Source: Ruminiclostridium sp. (GTDB taxonomy: Bacteria; Bacillota_A; Clostridia; Oscillospirales; Ruminococcaceae). Taken from it: DNA of 6,481 nucleotides. Positions 1 through 5,736 of this stretch are shown one piece after another. The stretch covers positions 1 through 6,481 of the forward strand of contig JAFZOA010000336.1 in NCBI GenBank assembly GCA_017550775.1, written 5' to 3'. Every line of letters begins with the position of its first letter. The stretch's first letter is position 1. A program made the translations under genes and the position numbers. Under the pieces are notes generated by a model that was given only the letters and a program-made list of their open reading frames with translations, was not told where the DNA came from and made no database searches.

Positions 1-28
1 CCTTGCGGGGTCTGGGGCAGAGCCCCAA
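1..28. repeat. G+C-rich palindromic element after the HIT gene
   Basis: The first 28 bases form a G+C-rich element lying 4 bases past the stop codon of the minus-strand HIT gene. GGGGC at 14-18 and GCCCC at 22-26 pair perfectly around a 3-base loop. A second fold is possible, TTG/GGG at 3-9 with CCCCAA at 23-28. There is no T-run, so it is not a standard intrinsic terminator, though it could slow polymerase or protect the 3' end. From memory, near-identical elements are scattered at gene ends in Ruminococcus-type genomes. Only one copy lies in this window, so its repeat nature is not shown here. Confidence 0.45.
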
Positions 29-32
29 CATT

Positions 33-374
33 TCAGCACATTTTTTCGTTTAGCTTCACGCCGCCGAGGAGGTGGAAGTGAAGGTGTTTAACGGTCTGAC
101 CGCCGTTTTCGCCGATATTGGTGATGATGCGGTAGCCGGCATCGAGGCCGAACTCTTTGGCGAGGCGCTTTGCGACAAGCATGATATCGCCGACGATGGG
201 AGCGGAGCTTTCGTCGAGCGCGTTTACGCTGTCAAAATGCTGCTTCGGGATGATAAGGATATGTACGGGAGCCTGGGGGTTAATGTCCTTGAACGCGAGC
301 AGCTTATCGTCCTCGTAAACCTTAGTTGACGGGATCTCGCCCGCAGCTATCTTGCAGAATAAGCAATTATCCAT
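33..374 (-). CDS. hinT: HIT-family (HinT-type) nucleotide-binding hydrolase
   Basis: This encodes a 113-residue histidine-triad protein, the usual length of the HinT branch, which hydrolyses purine nucleoside phosphoramidates and acyl-adenylates in the cytoplasm. The signature H97-x-H99-x-H101 is followed by Leu-Leu-Gly-Gly near the C-terminus; in the family the middle histidine is the nucleophile. C4 and C7 at the N-terminus, with H46 and a triad histidine, fit the zinc site found in many bacterial HinT proteins. The start at 374 has an excellent AAGGAGG site 6 bases upstream (381-387). The gene sits 14 bases after nrdR on the same strand and is very probably co-transcribed with it. The natural substrate is not evident from the sequence. 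The family is certain; the HinT symbol is chosen from length and the CxxC start. Confidence 0.93.
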   Translation of the reverse strand: MDNCLFCKIAAGEIPSTKVYEDDKLLAFKDINPQAPVHILIIPKQHFDSVNALDESSAPIVGDIMLVAKRLAKEFGLDAGYRIITNIGENGGQTVKHLHFHLLGGVKLNEKMC

Positions 375-388
375 GATGATCCTCCTTG

Positions 389-829
389 TTATTCAAGCTC
401 CGAAATGATCTTGATGAAGCTTTCGGCATCGTTGAAGTCCTTGTATACCGAAGCAAAGCGGATATACGCCACATGGTCGGTCTTTTTGAGCTTTTCGAGC
501 ACCATGTCGCCTATCTGTGCGGAGGTGACCTCCTTCTGGAGATTGTTCTTAAGCTCTGCCTCGATCTCGTCCACCATATTCTCAATGGTCTCGTATGATA
601 CGGGGCGTTTTATCGTTGCACGGCGGATACGCTCGTCAAGCTTTGCGGGATCGAACGGCTCGATAGAATGATCCTTTTTTACGACCATAAGCGGAATGTT
701 TTCAACCATTTCGTATGTAGTGAACCTACACTTGCATGAAAGGCACTCACGTCTGCGCCGTATCTTTCCGTCGGTCGGCCGTGAATCAATAACCTTGCTG
801 TCTTCAAATCCACACTCAGGACATCTCAT
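389..829 (-). CDS. nrdR: Transcriptional repressor NrdR
   Basis: NrdR is the nucleotide-sensing repressor of ribonucleotide reductase genes. It binds (d)ATP through an ATP-cone and DNA through a zinc ribbon. The 146-residue product has the expected length. Zinc ligands C3, C6, C29 and C32 flank a basic run (four arginines, 24-27), followed by the usual FTTYE at 36-40. The ATP-cone fills roughly residues 47-137, starting at the VVKKD stretch. The frame is open to an ATG at 856, but the start at 829 is chosen: it gives the conserved MRCPEC beginning and has AAGGAG (837-842) 7 bases upstream. It heads a two-gene unit with the HIT gene and has its own promoter at 871-899. No ribonucleotide reductase gene lies in the window, and I see no clear NrdR box pair upstream. 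Confidence 0.97.
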   Translation of the reverse strand: MRCPECGFEDSKVIDSRPTDGKIRRRRECLSCKCRFTTYEMVENIPLMVVKKDHSIEPFDPAKLDERIRRATIKRPVSYETIENMVDEIEAELKNNLQKEVTSAQIGDMVLEKLKKTDHVAYIRFASVYKDFNDAESFIKIISELE

Positions 830-836
830 AATAAAG

Positions 837-842
837 CTCCTT
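837..842 (-). promoter_or_regulatory. Ribosome binding site setting the nrdR start
   Basis: AAGGAG on the minus strand lies 7 bases before the ATG at 829. The in-frame upstream ATG at 856 has no comparable site and lies only about 15 bases past the -10 box. This fixes the NrdR start at the conserved MRCPEC. Confidence 0.8.
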
Positions 843-870
843 CCACATCGGGGCAAAATCTGTCATTTAC

Positions 871-899
871 ATTCTAACACAAAAAAACGGATTTTGCAA
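871..899 (-). promoter_or_regulatory. Sigma-A promoter of nrdR-HIT
   Basis: Read on the minus strand, the -35 box is TTGCAA (894-899) and the -10 box is TAGAAT (871-876), with a 17-base spacer and a TG one base before the -10 (extended -10). Transcription should begin near 864, giving a leader of about 35 bases. The DNA upstream, 900-975, is A+T-rich with several A/T runs and could act as an UP-like element. It also has a small dyad, AAGAA/TTCTT, at 936-949. Confidence 0.75.
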
Positions 900-974
900 G
901 GAATTTTTTGAAAAATGTTCATATTTTTTGCAATTAAGAATATTTTCTTGTGCAGAAGTCGCAAATTTTCCGCG

Positions 975-1012
975 AAAAAAGAGTCCCGCCCTCCCGGAAT
1001 GAGAGGGCAGGA
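975..1012 (-). terminator. Intrinsic terminator of the metG-to-TIM-barrel unit
   Basis: On the minus strand a 10-bp stem (984-993 with 1003-1012, one G-U pair) closes a 9-base loop and is followed, after three bases, by six U residues (975-980). It starts about 14 bases past the stop of the TIM-barrel gene. The G-U pair becomes C-A in the plus-strand RNA and the plus side lacks a U-run, so the terminator is oriented for minus-strand transcription. It separates the long unit from the nrdR promoter. Confidence 0.85.
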
Positions 1013-1026
1013 TCCGATATAATAAC

Positions 1027-1812
1027 TTAAATTTCCTGTACGATATTTCTGAGCCGGTTTACACTCTCGGTCAACTCATCATGCCCGGTGTAATTGCTAC
1101 GGTACAGCTCGACCATCATCGCGCCGTCAAATCCCTTCGCGTGGAGCGCCCGTATCAGCCCGGCGATGTCGTAGTTCCCCATTCCCACGGGAAGGCAGTC
1201 CGCGTCCTCGCGGTTGTCGCTGACGTGCAGATGCACCACGGACTCCCCGACCGCGTCCACGATCTCCATAGGGTCATACCCCGCGCGCACCGCCTGCTTG
1301 ATGTCAAGCACGAACCGTGCACGCTCGCCGCACTCCCGCTTCATAAGCCGCAGGAAGTCAATGCTCCGGCTCTTGCAGTAGTGGACGTTCTCCTGTACAA
1401 CAGTGGCTCCGTACTCCTCGGCAATGTCGCAAAGCAGCATGAAGCGCTCCATGTACACCATATCGGTACAGCGTGCGTCAGAACGCGCTCCGTGGAGCAC
1501 GAAAAGCTTTGCGTCCACAGCCTGCATGAACGCGAAATAACGCCTGTACAGATCGAGCATACTGTCTACCCTGCGTTGATAATCCGAGAACAGAAAAAGC
1601 GTTTCCGCAGGAGAAGAAAACGGGTGTACGGAAACGACATTCATATTGTATTCCCGTATATACGACAAGATATCATCACAAACCGCCCCGCCTGTTTCGG
1701 AGAGGTCATTCACAAATATCTCGATATCGCGGATACCAAGCTCGCCGAGAGTGCGTACAGCGTCCTCGGTAAGGAGCGGATACAGTGATGCGCTCGATAC
1801 GCCGATCTTCAT
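1027..1812 (-). CDS. Sugar phosphate isomerase/epimerase-like TIM-barrel protein
   Basis: The 261-residue product matches the xylose-isomerase-like TIM-barrel superfamily (AP endonuclease 2 / sugar isomerase-epimerase type). It is cytoplasmic with no signal peptide. Visible strand-end motifs are the opening MKIGVSS, E31 in DIEIF, H63 in SVHPF, H107 in VLHGAR, E141 in VVQENV, D170 in FVLDIKQA, H194-x-H196-x-x-D199 in HLHVSD, a G210-x-G212-x-x-D215 turn, and E235 in MMVELY. E141, D170, H196 and E235 are the expected divalent-metal ligands. The position that is often His three residues after the strand-6 Asp is Gln (Q173) here. The start at 1812 has GGAGA (1819-1823) 6 bases upstream. It is the last gene before the terminator at 975-1012. 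The substrate cannot be told from sequence, and no sugar-catabolic neighbours are present. Confidence 0.85.
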   Translation of the reverse strand: MKIGVSSASLYPLLTEDAVRTLGELGIRDIEIFVNDLSETGGAVCDDILSYIREYNMNVVSVHPFSSPAETLFLFSDYQRRVDSMLDLYRRYFAFMQAVDAKLFVLHGARSDARCTDMVYMERFMLLCDIAEEYGATVVQENVHYCKSRSIDFLRLMKRECGERARFVLDIKQAVRAGYDPMEIVDAVGESVVHLHVSDNREDADCLPVGMGNYDIAGLIRALHAKGFDGAMMVELYRSNYTGHDELTESVNRLRNIVQEI

Positions 1813-1881
1813 AACAAATCTCCATTCTGTATATCTGCATAACGATCACATCAGCGATCATTCATTCTGTCCGTGCAGACT

Positions 1882-1910
1882 CCGGAGCAGGAACACAAAT
1901 GCTGCTCCGG
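1882..1910. other. Perfect 9-bp inverted repeat in the zinc-ribbon/TIM-barrel gap
   Basis: CCGGAGCAG at 1882-1890 and CTGCTCCGG at 1902-1910 pair perfectly around an 11-base loop. It lies 28 bases past the zinc-ribbon stop in the 126-base gap before the TIM-barrel gene. No U-run follows on either strand, so it is not a canonical terminator. It may be a partial terminator or an RNA-stability hairpin in a shared transcript. I see no convincing promoter for the TIM-barrel gene in the gap. Confidence 0.6.
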
Positions 1911-1938
1911 GTGAAGCAGCAATGATTGGTGTATGGTA

Positions 1939-2349
1939 TCATTCCGGTCGTCCGGTGCCGCATTCGGGACAGAATTTGCCCTCGTTGCCATCGTTGCCGC
2001 ACCGGGGACACTTCCACGGCTTAGGCGGCGCGGAGCTTCCGCATTCGATGCAGAACTTGCCGGTGTTCTCCTGACCGCAGGTGCACTTCCATGTCCCGTC
2101 GTCGAGCCACGATGCGTGCCGGGCAGCGAAAAAGCCCATGGTATTAGGCGGCGGCTCAAGAGCCGATACAAGCCCCTGAACGTTCGGGGGCGGCCCGTAG
2201 GTCATCTGTATATTCGCGATATACTCCGGAGCCACGACCGCGCCCTGGAGCATTGTTTCCGCAAGCCGGGCTCTGTCTATCTCCCGCTTCTGTTCCTCGT
2301 CGGCAGCTTCTGTGAGCACATCACGTTTATCTTCATCGGGTCTGTTCAT
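1939..2349 (-). CDS. Small double zinc-ribbon protein of unknown function
   Basis: This is a 136-residue cytoplasmic protein that I cannot assign to a named family. Residues 1-35 are highly charged and probably helical. Residues 36-80 are rich in Pro, Gly and small residues (PPP at 53-55 and 66-68). The C-terminus has two zinc ribbons: C89-x-C91-x8-C100-x2-C103, and C114-x2-C117-x9-C127-x2-C130. Each begins with Trp-Lys-Cys and contains Gly-Lys-Phe-Cys, so they look like an internal duplication. Similar paired ribbons end many SPFH/band-7 proteins, but no SPFH domain is present here. Its ATG overlaps the TGA of the flippase-like gene (ATGA, 2346-2349), and its ribosome site GAGGAGGG (2359-2366) lies inside that gene, so the two are translationally coupled. 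An adaptor role near the membrane protein is possible but is inference. Confidence 0.88.
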   Translation of the reverse strand: MNRPDEDKRDVLTEAADEEQKREIDRARLAETMLQGAVVAPEYIANIQMTYGPPPNVQGLVSALEPPPNTMGFFAARHASWLDDGTWKCTCGQENTGKFCIECGSSAPPKPWKCPRCGNDGNEGKFCPECGTGRPE

Positions 2350-3407
2350 TTCGCGTCACCCTCCTCGATAAGCTTTTCCTGTGCGTTACTAAGGTCAACA
2401 CCGCTTTTTGCGAGCCGCAGGTTGATGATTATTCCCACAAGTATGGGGAGATAGAAGGTCAGGAACCTCCAGATGAATGTCGATACCCCTGTATAATAGT
2501 TGCCGAAGATGCCCTTGAAGAAGGCGGCGTAGCTTCCCTCGGCGGCACCCATAGCGCCCGGGAGCGGAACGAATGCCGAGATCATGAGTACGAACGCCTG
2601 ACAGGAAATGATCGTGAGAAAGTCGGTCTCGGTCATGCCGAAGCCTATGTAGATGACATAGGTGATCGAGAAGTATACAAAAAGCTGCACCACCGTGGCG
2701 ATAAACATCTTGAGTATCATCAACGGCTTGCTCTTGATGAACAGGAAGTTTTCGTAGTAGGTCGCAAGCTCCTTGTCGATGTATTCGAGCTTGTCGTCAA
2801 CGTCCTTTATTATGTGTATCTTCCCGAGAAGCCTTACTACACCGTGTGCGAGCTTTGTTGTCGCCGTCTTGAAGAACGCGAGCATGAACAGAAGCACTAT
2901 AACGAAGGTGTTGATGATAAAGCCGACTATGACAAGGAACGTAAGCGGCTGCAGGTCGCCGTCCGTGAACATCGAAAGCCTGAATATCAGGAAGACCAGC
3001 GAGTACAGCGTGAGCGTGAACTGGTAAACTATGAACCGGCTCAGAAGTGCTGTCATAGCGGAGCCGAGCGGCATACCGCGCTTCATGAAGGTATAGATCT
3101 GCATAGGCTGTCCGCCGGACGCGAACGGGGTGATGCAGTTGAAATACTGTCCTATCATGGTCACCACGAAGGTGTCTTTGAATTTAGTACCCGGCGCTAA
3201 GCTTTTCGCCGCGAAGTGCAATCCGAGCGCCTCGCCGAGCCAATATACCAACATGCAGGCTATCGCCGTTATCAGGAACAGCGGGTTCAGCTTCATGAGC
3301 GCGTTGATGATATTATCTATACCCTCGGAGAACAGCACCACAAGCATTATCACGAACGCCACGCCGCATATTATAAGATTGATCTTATTGGATTTCTTCT
3401 TGCCCAT
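2346..3407 (-). CDS. YbhN / LPG-synthase transmembrane-type flippase-like protein
   Basis: This is a 353-residue integral membrane protein of the lysylphosphatidylglycerol-synthase transmembrane / YbhN superfamily (TIGR00374-like). Members are implicated in lipid or lipid-linked glycan handling. Family signatures are N90-x-x-x-P94 with G98-G99-Q-P (residues 88-105) and P281-x-P283-G284 with G287 and E290. About seven to eight hydrophobic segments appear near residues 9-26, 42-60, 80-95, 120-143, 155-178, 231-256, 264-282 and 309-331. The N-terminus is short and Lys-rich, and the tail is acidic. There is no C-terminal LPG-synthase catalytic domain, so it is not an intact MprF. The start at 3407 has only a weak GGTG (3412-3415) 4 bases upstream, but no better in-frame start exists. 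It lies 74 bases after metG with no clear terminator and overlaps the zinc-ribbon gene by 4 bases. The substrate is unknown. Confidence 0.9.
   Translation of the reverse strand: MGKKKSNKINLIICGVAFVIMLVVLFSEGIDNIINALMKLNPLFLITAIACMLVYWLGEALGLHFAAKSLAPGTKFKDTFVVTMIGQYFNCITPFASGGQPMQIYTFMKRGMPLGSAMTALLSRFIVYQFTLTLYSLVFLIFRLSMFTDGDLQPLTFLVIVGFIINTFVIVLLFMLAFFKTATTKLAHGVVRLLGKIHIIKDVDDKLEYIDKELATYYENFLFIKSKPLMILKMFIATVVQLFVYFSITYVIYIGFGMTETDFLTIISCQAFVLMISAFVPLPGAMGAAEGSYAAFFKGIFGNYYTGVSTFIWRFLTFYLPILVGIIINLRLAKSGVDLSNAQEKLIEEGDAK
2359..2366 (-). promoter_or_regulatory. Ribosome binding site of the zinc-ribbon gene inside the flippase-like gene
   Basis: GAGGAGGG on the minus strand lies 9 bases before the ATG at 2349, within the last codons of the membrane protein gene. 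With the ATGA overlap it points to translational coupling, and to real translation of the small protein. Confidence 0.75.
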
Positions 3408-3481
3408 TATACACCATTTATCCCGGTGCCTTTTTACCGCAGAAGCGGATACCGCCGGAATGATCTTGATTCTTGATTATC
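3408..3481 (-). other. metG to flippase-like gene spacer with competing hairpin arms
   Basis: This 74-base gap contains three alternating arms, CCGC (3437-3440), GCGG (3445-3448) and CCGC (3452-3455). Either outer arm can pair with the middle one. In minus-strand RNA the hairpin is followed by an A-run, not a U-run, so it does not look like a terminator. CTTGATT is duplicated in tandem at 3465-3478 (plus strand). No convincing promoter is seen, although TATAAT happens to overlap the start codon of the next gene. Read-through from metG is the simplest reading. Confidence 0.4.
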
Positions 3482-5413
3482 TTACCGAACCGTGCTTCCG
3501 TTCGGGATGCCGGGATCAAGGAATACAACGCTCGCGCCGCCGTCCTCGGTGTCGCAGGCGAGCAGCATACCCTGGCTTTCCTCGCCGCAGAGCTTTGCCG
3601 GGGCAAGGTTCGCCACGAAGATGATCTTCTTTCCGATGAGGTCTTCCGGCTCGTACCACTGAGCTATGCCGGAAACTATCTGCCTTCCGCCGCGCGCGTC
3701 GTCTATCTGAAGCTTAAGCAGCTTCTTTGACTTCTTGACCTTCTCGCAGGCGGTGACTTCGCCGGTGCGCAGCTTCACCTCGGCAAACTTGTCTATGGTG
3801 ATGATGTTTGCCTTGTCGAGATCTTCGTCCTCTTTTATGGTCTTAGCGGGGGTGAGCATAGCGTTGAGCGCGTCGATCTCCTTGTCTATGTCTATGCGCG
3901 GGAACAGCACTTCACCCTTCTTTACGGTCACGTCAGCCGGGAGAACGCCAAATACAGCAGCGTTGTCGTAGGTAACGTCGGCTTCCTTCGCACCGATCTG
4001 CTCCCATACCTTCGGCATGGTGGTCGGCATGAACGGGTAAAGCAGAGCCGAGCAGATACGGATAGTGTCGAGCAGGTCGTAAAGCACGGAAGCAAGGCGC
4101 GCCTTGTTCGCCTCGTCGCGTCCGAGCACCCACGGTTCGGTCTCGTCGATGTACTTGTTCGCGCGGTCGATAACCTTGAATATCTCGGCGAGTGCGAGGG
4201 AATGCTGCGCTTCCTCGATGTAGTTCGCTACCGGTTCGCGCAGAGCTTTTGCCATGGAGATGAGCTCGTCGTCTATCGGTTCGGGCTTTCTGTCGGTCGG
4301 GAGAGTGCCGCCGAAGTATTTGTCCGCCATTGCGACGGTGCGGGAAACGAGGTTTCCGAACGCGTTCGCAAGGTCGGTGTTTATTCTTCCTATCATGATC
4401 TCGTTGGAGAAGTTGGAGTCCGAGCCGTAGGGCATATCACGGAGTATCTGGTATCTCACCGCGTCAACACCGTATCTCTCACCGAGAATGAATGGATCCA
4501 CCACGTTGCCGAGAGACTTGGACATCTTCGCGCCGCCGAAGGTTATCCAGCCGTGACCGTAGAGGCGCTTCGGGAGCGGAACTTCCAGCATCATCAGCAG
4601 CGCCGGCCATACGATAGAGTGGAAGCGCACGATCTCCTTGGCGGTCATGTGCATATCCGCCGGCCAGTACTTGTCGAAGTCGTTATAAGTTCCGTTCTCA
4701 TAGCCGAGGGCGCTGATATAGTTTATGAGCGCGTCGAGCCATACATACACGGTATGCTTCTCGTCAAAGGGAACGGGTATGCCCCATTTTACCGAGGTGC
4801 GGGAGATACAGAGGTCCTCCAGCCCGTCCTTGACGAAGTTGTTTATCATCTCGTTCACGCGGCTCTCGGGGCGGAGATAGTCGCTGCCCCGGAGCAGGTC
4901 GATGATACGGTCGGTGAAGTCGGAGAGCCTGAGGAAGTATGCCTCCTCCTCAGCTTCGATAACATCGCGTCCGCAGTCGGGACATTTGCCGTCCACGAGC
5001 TGGGTCTCGGTCCAGAAGCTCTCGCAGGGAACGCAGTACTTACCCTTGTAGGAGCCCTTGTAGATATAGCCCTTGTCGTAGAGCTTACGGAAGATGTTCT
5101 GTACGGTCTCGATGTGGCAGGGGTCGGTAGTCCTGATATAGCGGTCATAGCTTATGTTCATGAAGCTCCAGAGCTTCTTGAAGTTCTCGACGATGCCGTC
5201 AACGTACTGCTGCGGGGTCATGCCTTCGGACTCCGCCTTCTGCTGTATCTTTGCGCCGTGCTCGTCGGTCCCGGTGAGGAACATAACGTCGTATCCCTGC
5301 ATTCTCTTGAAGCGGGCGATAACGTCGCACGCCACGGTGGTGTAGCAGTGTCCTATGTGGGGATTGCCCGACGGATAGTATATCGGTGTGGTGATATAGT
5401 ATTTCTTGCTCAT
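3482..5413 (-). CDS. metG: Methionyl-tRNA synthetase
   Basis: The enzyme charges tRNA-Met with methionine, using ATP, in the cytoplasm. The 643-residue product is full length for the Bacillus/Thermus-type MetRS with a C-terminal tRNA-binding domain. The class I HIGH motif is at 19-22 and KMSKS at 296-300. A four-Cys zinc knuckle (C127, C130, C144, C147) sits in the connective insertion. The helical anticodon-binding domain covers about 340-520 and the EMAP/Trbp111-like dimerising tRNA-binding domain about 540-643. The frame stays open to an ATG at 5476, but the start at 5413 is chosen: it gives the typical MSKKYYITTPIYY opening and has AAGGAGA (5421-5427) 7 bases upstream. It heads the long minus-strand unit from the promoter at 5501-5529. 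The leader of about 80 bases shows no T-box or S-box (SAM) signature. Confidence 0.98.
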   Translation of the reverse strand: MSKKYYITTPIYYPSGNPHIGHCYTTVACDVIARFKRMQGYDVMFLTGTDEHGAKIQQKAESEGMTPQQYVDGIVENFKKLWSFMNISYDRYIRTTDPCHIETVQNIFRKLYDKGYIYKGSYKGKYCVPCESFWTETQLVDGKCPDCGRDVIEAEEEAYFLRLSDFTDRIIDLLRGSDYLRPESRVNEMINNFVKDGLEDLCISRTSVKWGIPVPFDEKHTVYVWLDALINYISALGYENGTYNDFDKYWPADMHMTAKEIVRFHSIVWPALLMMLEVPLPKRLYGHGWITFGGAKMSKSLGNVVDPFILGERYGVDAVRYQILRDMPYGSDSNFSNEIMIGRINTDLANAFGNLVSRTVAMADKYFGGTLPTDRKPEPIDDELISMAKALREPVANYIEEAQHSLALAEIFKVIDRANKYIDETEPWVLGRDEANKARLASVLYDLLDTIRICSALLYPFMPTTMPKVWEQIGAKEADVTYDNAAVFGVLPADVTVKKGEVLFPRIDIDKEIDALNAMLTPAKTIKEDEDLDKANIITIDKFAEVKLRTGEVTACEKVKKSKKLLKLQIDDARGGRQIVSGIAQWYEPEDLIGKKIIFVANLAPAKLCGEESQGMLLACDTEDGGASVVFLDPGIPNGSTVR

Positions 5414-5420
5414 GTAAGGC

Positions 5421-5427
5421 TCTCCTT
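5421..5427 (-). promoter_or_regulatory. Ribosome binding site setting the metG start
   Basis: AAGGAGA on the minus strand lies 7 bases before the ATG at 5413. This rules out the 21-residue N-terminal extension from the ATG at 5476, which lacks such a site and is not family-like. Confidence 0.8.
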
Positions 5428-5481
5428 CCGAAAGAAAATGCCGGCTTCCCCGCTTCCGGGTGTGCCGGGAGCACATCTTTC

Positions 5482-5505
5482 ACGAATATTATTAACGAAT
5501 ATTAT
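5482..5505. repeat. Tandem direct repeat over the metG -10 box
   Basis: ACGAATATTAT occurs at 5482-5492 and again at 5495-5505, two 11-base copies at a 13-base period. The right copy overlaps the metG -10 box (5501-5506) and the left copy lies in the early transcribed region. The layout could be a repressor site or a duplicated -10, or a chance product of A+T-rich DNA. Confidence 0.6.
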
Positions 5506-5529
5506 ACCACAAAAAGAGCGTTTTGGCAA
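5501..5529 (-). promoter_or_regulatory. Sigma-A promoter of metG
   Basis: On the minus strand the -35 box TTGCCA (5524-5529) and a consensus -10 box TATAAT (5501-5506) are separated by 17 bases. Transcription should start near 5494, leaving a leader of about 80 bases before metG. It is the only strong promoter seen upstream of the four-gene unit. Confidence 0.82.
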
Positions 5530-5530
5530 T

Positions 5531-5566
5531 ATGTAAAAAATTTCAGAAGAAAAATTTACATTTTTC
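5531..5566. promoter_or_regulatory. Overlapping dyads between the divergent promoters (candidate operator)
   Basis: Two perfect inverted repeats share this stretch. ATGTAAA (5531-5537) pairs with TTTACAT (5555-5561), 7-base arms and 17 bases apart. GAAAAAT (5549-5555) pairs with ATTTTTC (5560-5566), 7-base arms and 4 bases apart. Both lie in the 48 bases between the two -35 boxes, where a regulator could act on both promoters. The DNA is very A+T-rich, so chance symmetry is a real possibility. Confidence 0.4.
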
Positions 5567-5577
5567 ACATAAAAGAC

Positions 5578-5621
5578 TTGATTTTTTTTACGTTTTCTAT
5601 TAAAATAGAAGTATGTATAAT
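5578..5621 (+). promoter_or_regulatory. Promoter(s) of the CdaR/PucR-like regulator gene
   Basis: The best candidate has -35 TTGATT (5578-5583), a 17-base spacer and -10 TAAAAT (5601-5606). A second option uses a consensus TATAAT (5616-5621) with a weaker TTTTCT (5593-5598), also at 17 bases. Either gives an unusually long leader of about 130-145 bases before the start at 5759. Confidence 0.65.
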
Positions 5622-5656
5622 TTTGCGCATGATATGTGTGCAGCAACAACAATTAT

Positions 5657-5736
5657 CGCCCCGCCGGAAAAGCGTTGTGCGCGGGTAATTTCTATCCGAG
5701 AGCCGGATATGCTTGGGCGGGCGTGGCTGAAGCCGC
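5657..5736 (+). other. G+C-rich, potentially structured leader of the regulator gene
   Basis: Possible pairings in the transcript are CCCGCC (5660-5665) with GGCGGG (5716-5721), a long-range stem; TATCCG (5693-5698) with CGGATA (5704-5709), 6 bp and a 5-base loop; and GTGGC (5723-5727) with GCCGC (5732-5736), closing a UGAA loop with one G-U pair. A weak GCG/CGC hairpin lies at 5672-5682. An alternative long-range stem, CGCCC (5657-5661) with GGGCG (5719-5723), would compete with the last hairpin. I compared it from memory with common riboswitch classes and recognised none. The last hairpin ends about 10 bases before the putative ribosome site. Confidence 0.4.

Noticed and set aside
860..900. 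NrdR box pair for autoregulation of nrdR
   Set aside because: No 16-base palindromic site resembling the NrdR consensus, let alone two in register, is visible around the promoter.
1081..1788. A 235-codon plus-strand open frame opposite the TIM-barrel gene
   Set aside because: It is antisense to a recognisable protein family, with no family-like translation and no own promoter or good ribosome site.
1851..2171. A 106-codon minus-strand frame overlapping the zinc-ribbon gene in another frame
   Set aside because: It is low in recognisable structure, overlaps the Cys-patterned frame, and has no supporting ribosome site.
1933..2454. A 173-codon plus-strand frame opposite the zinc-ribbon gene and the flippase-like 3' end
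   Set aside because: The minus-strand frame has eight ordered zinc ligands and a strong ribosome site, while the plus-strand translation is featureless and Arg/Pro-rich, as antisense frames often are.
3412..3435. Plus-strand terminator from CACC/GGTG followed by a T-run
   Set aside because: The stem is only 4 bp and there is no plus-strand gene upstream to terminate.
5414..5494. T-box or S-box riboswitch in the metG leader
   Set aside because: No GGGTGG-type T-box sequence, no specifier-loop layout and no SAM-riboswitch core can be found, and the leader is too short for a T-box with its terminator.
4202..5536. A 444-codon plus-strand open frame across the whole N-terminal half of metG
   Set aside because: It is antisense to an unmistakable full-length MetRS, its translation shows no recognisable domain, and long open antisense frames are expected from the codon bias of G+C-richer genes.
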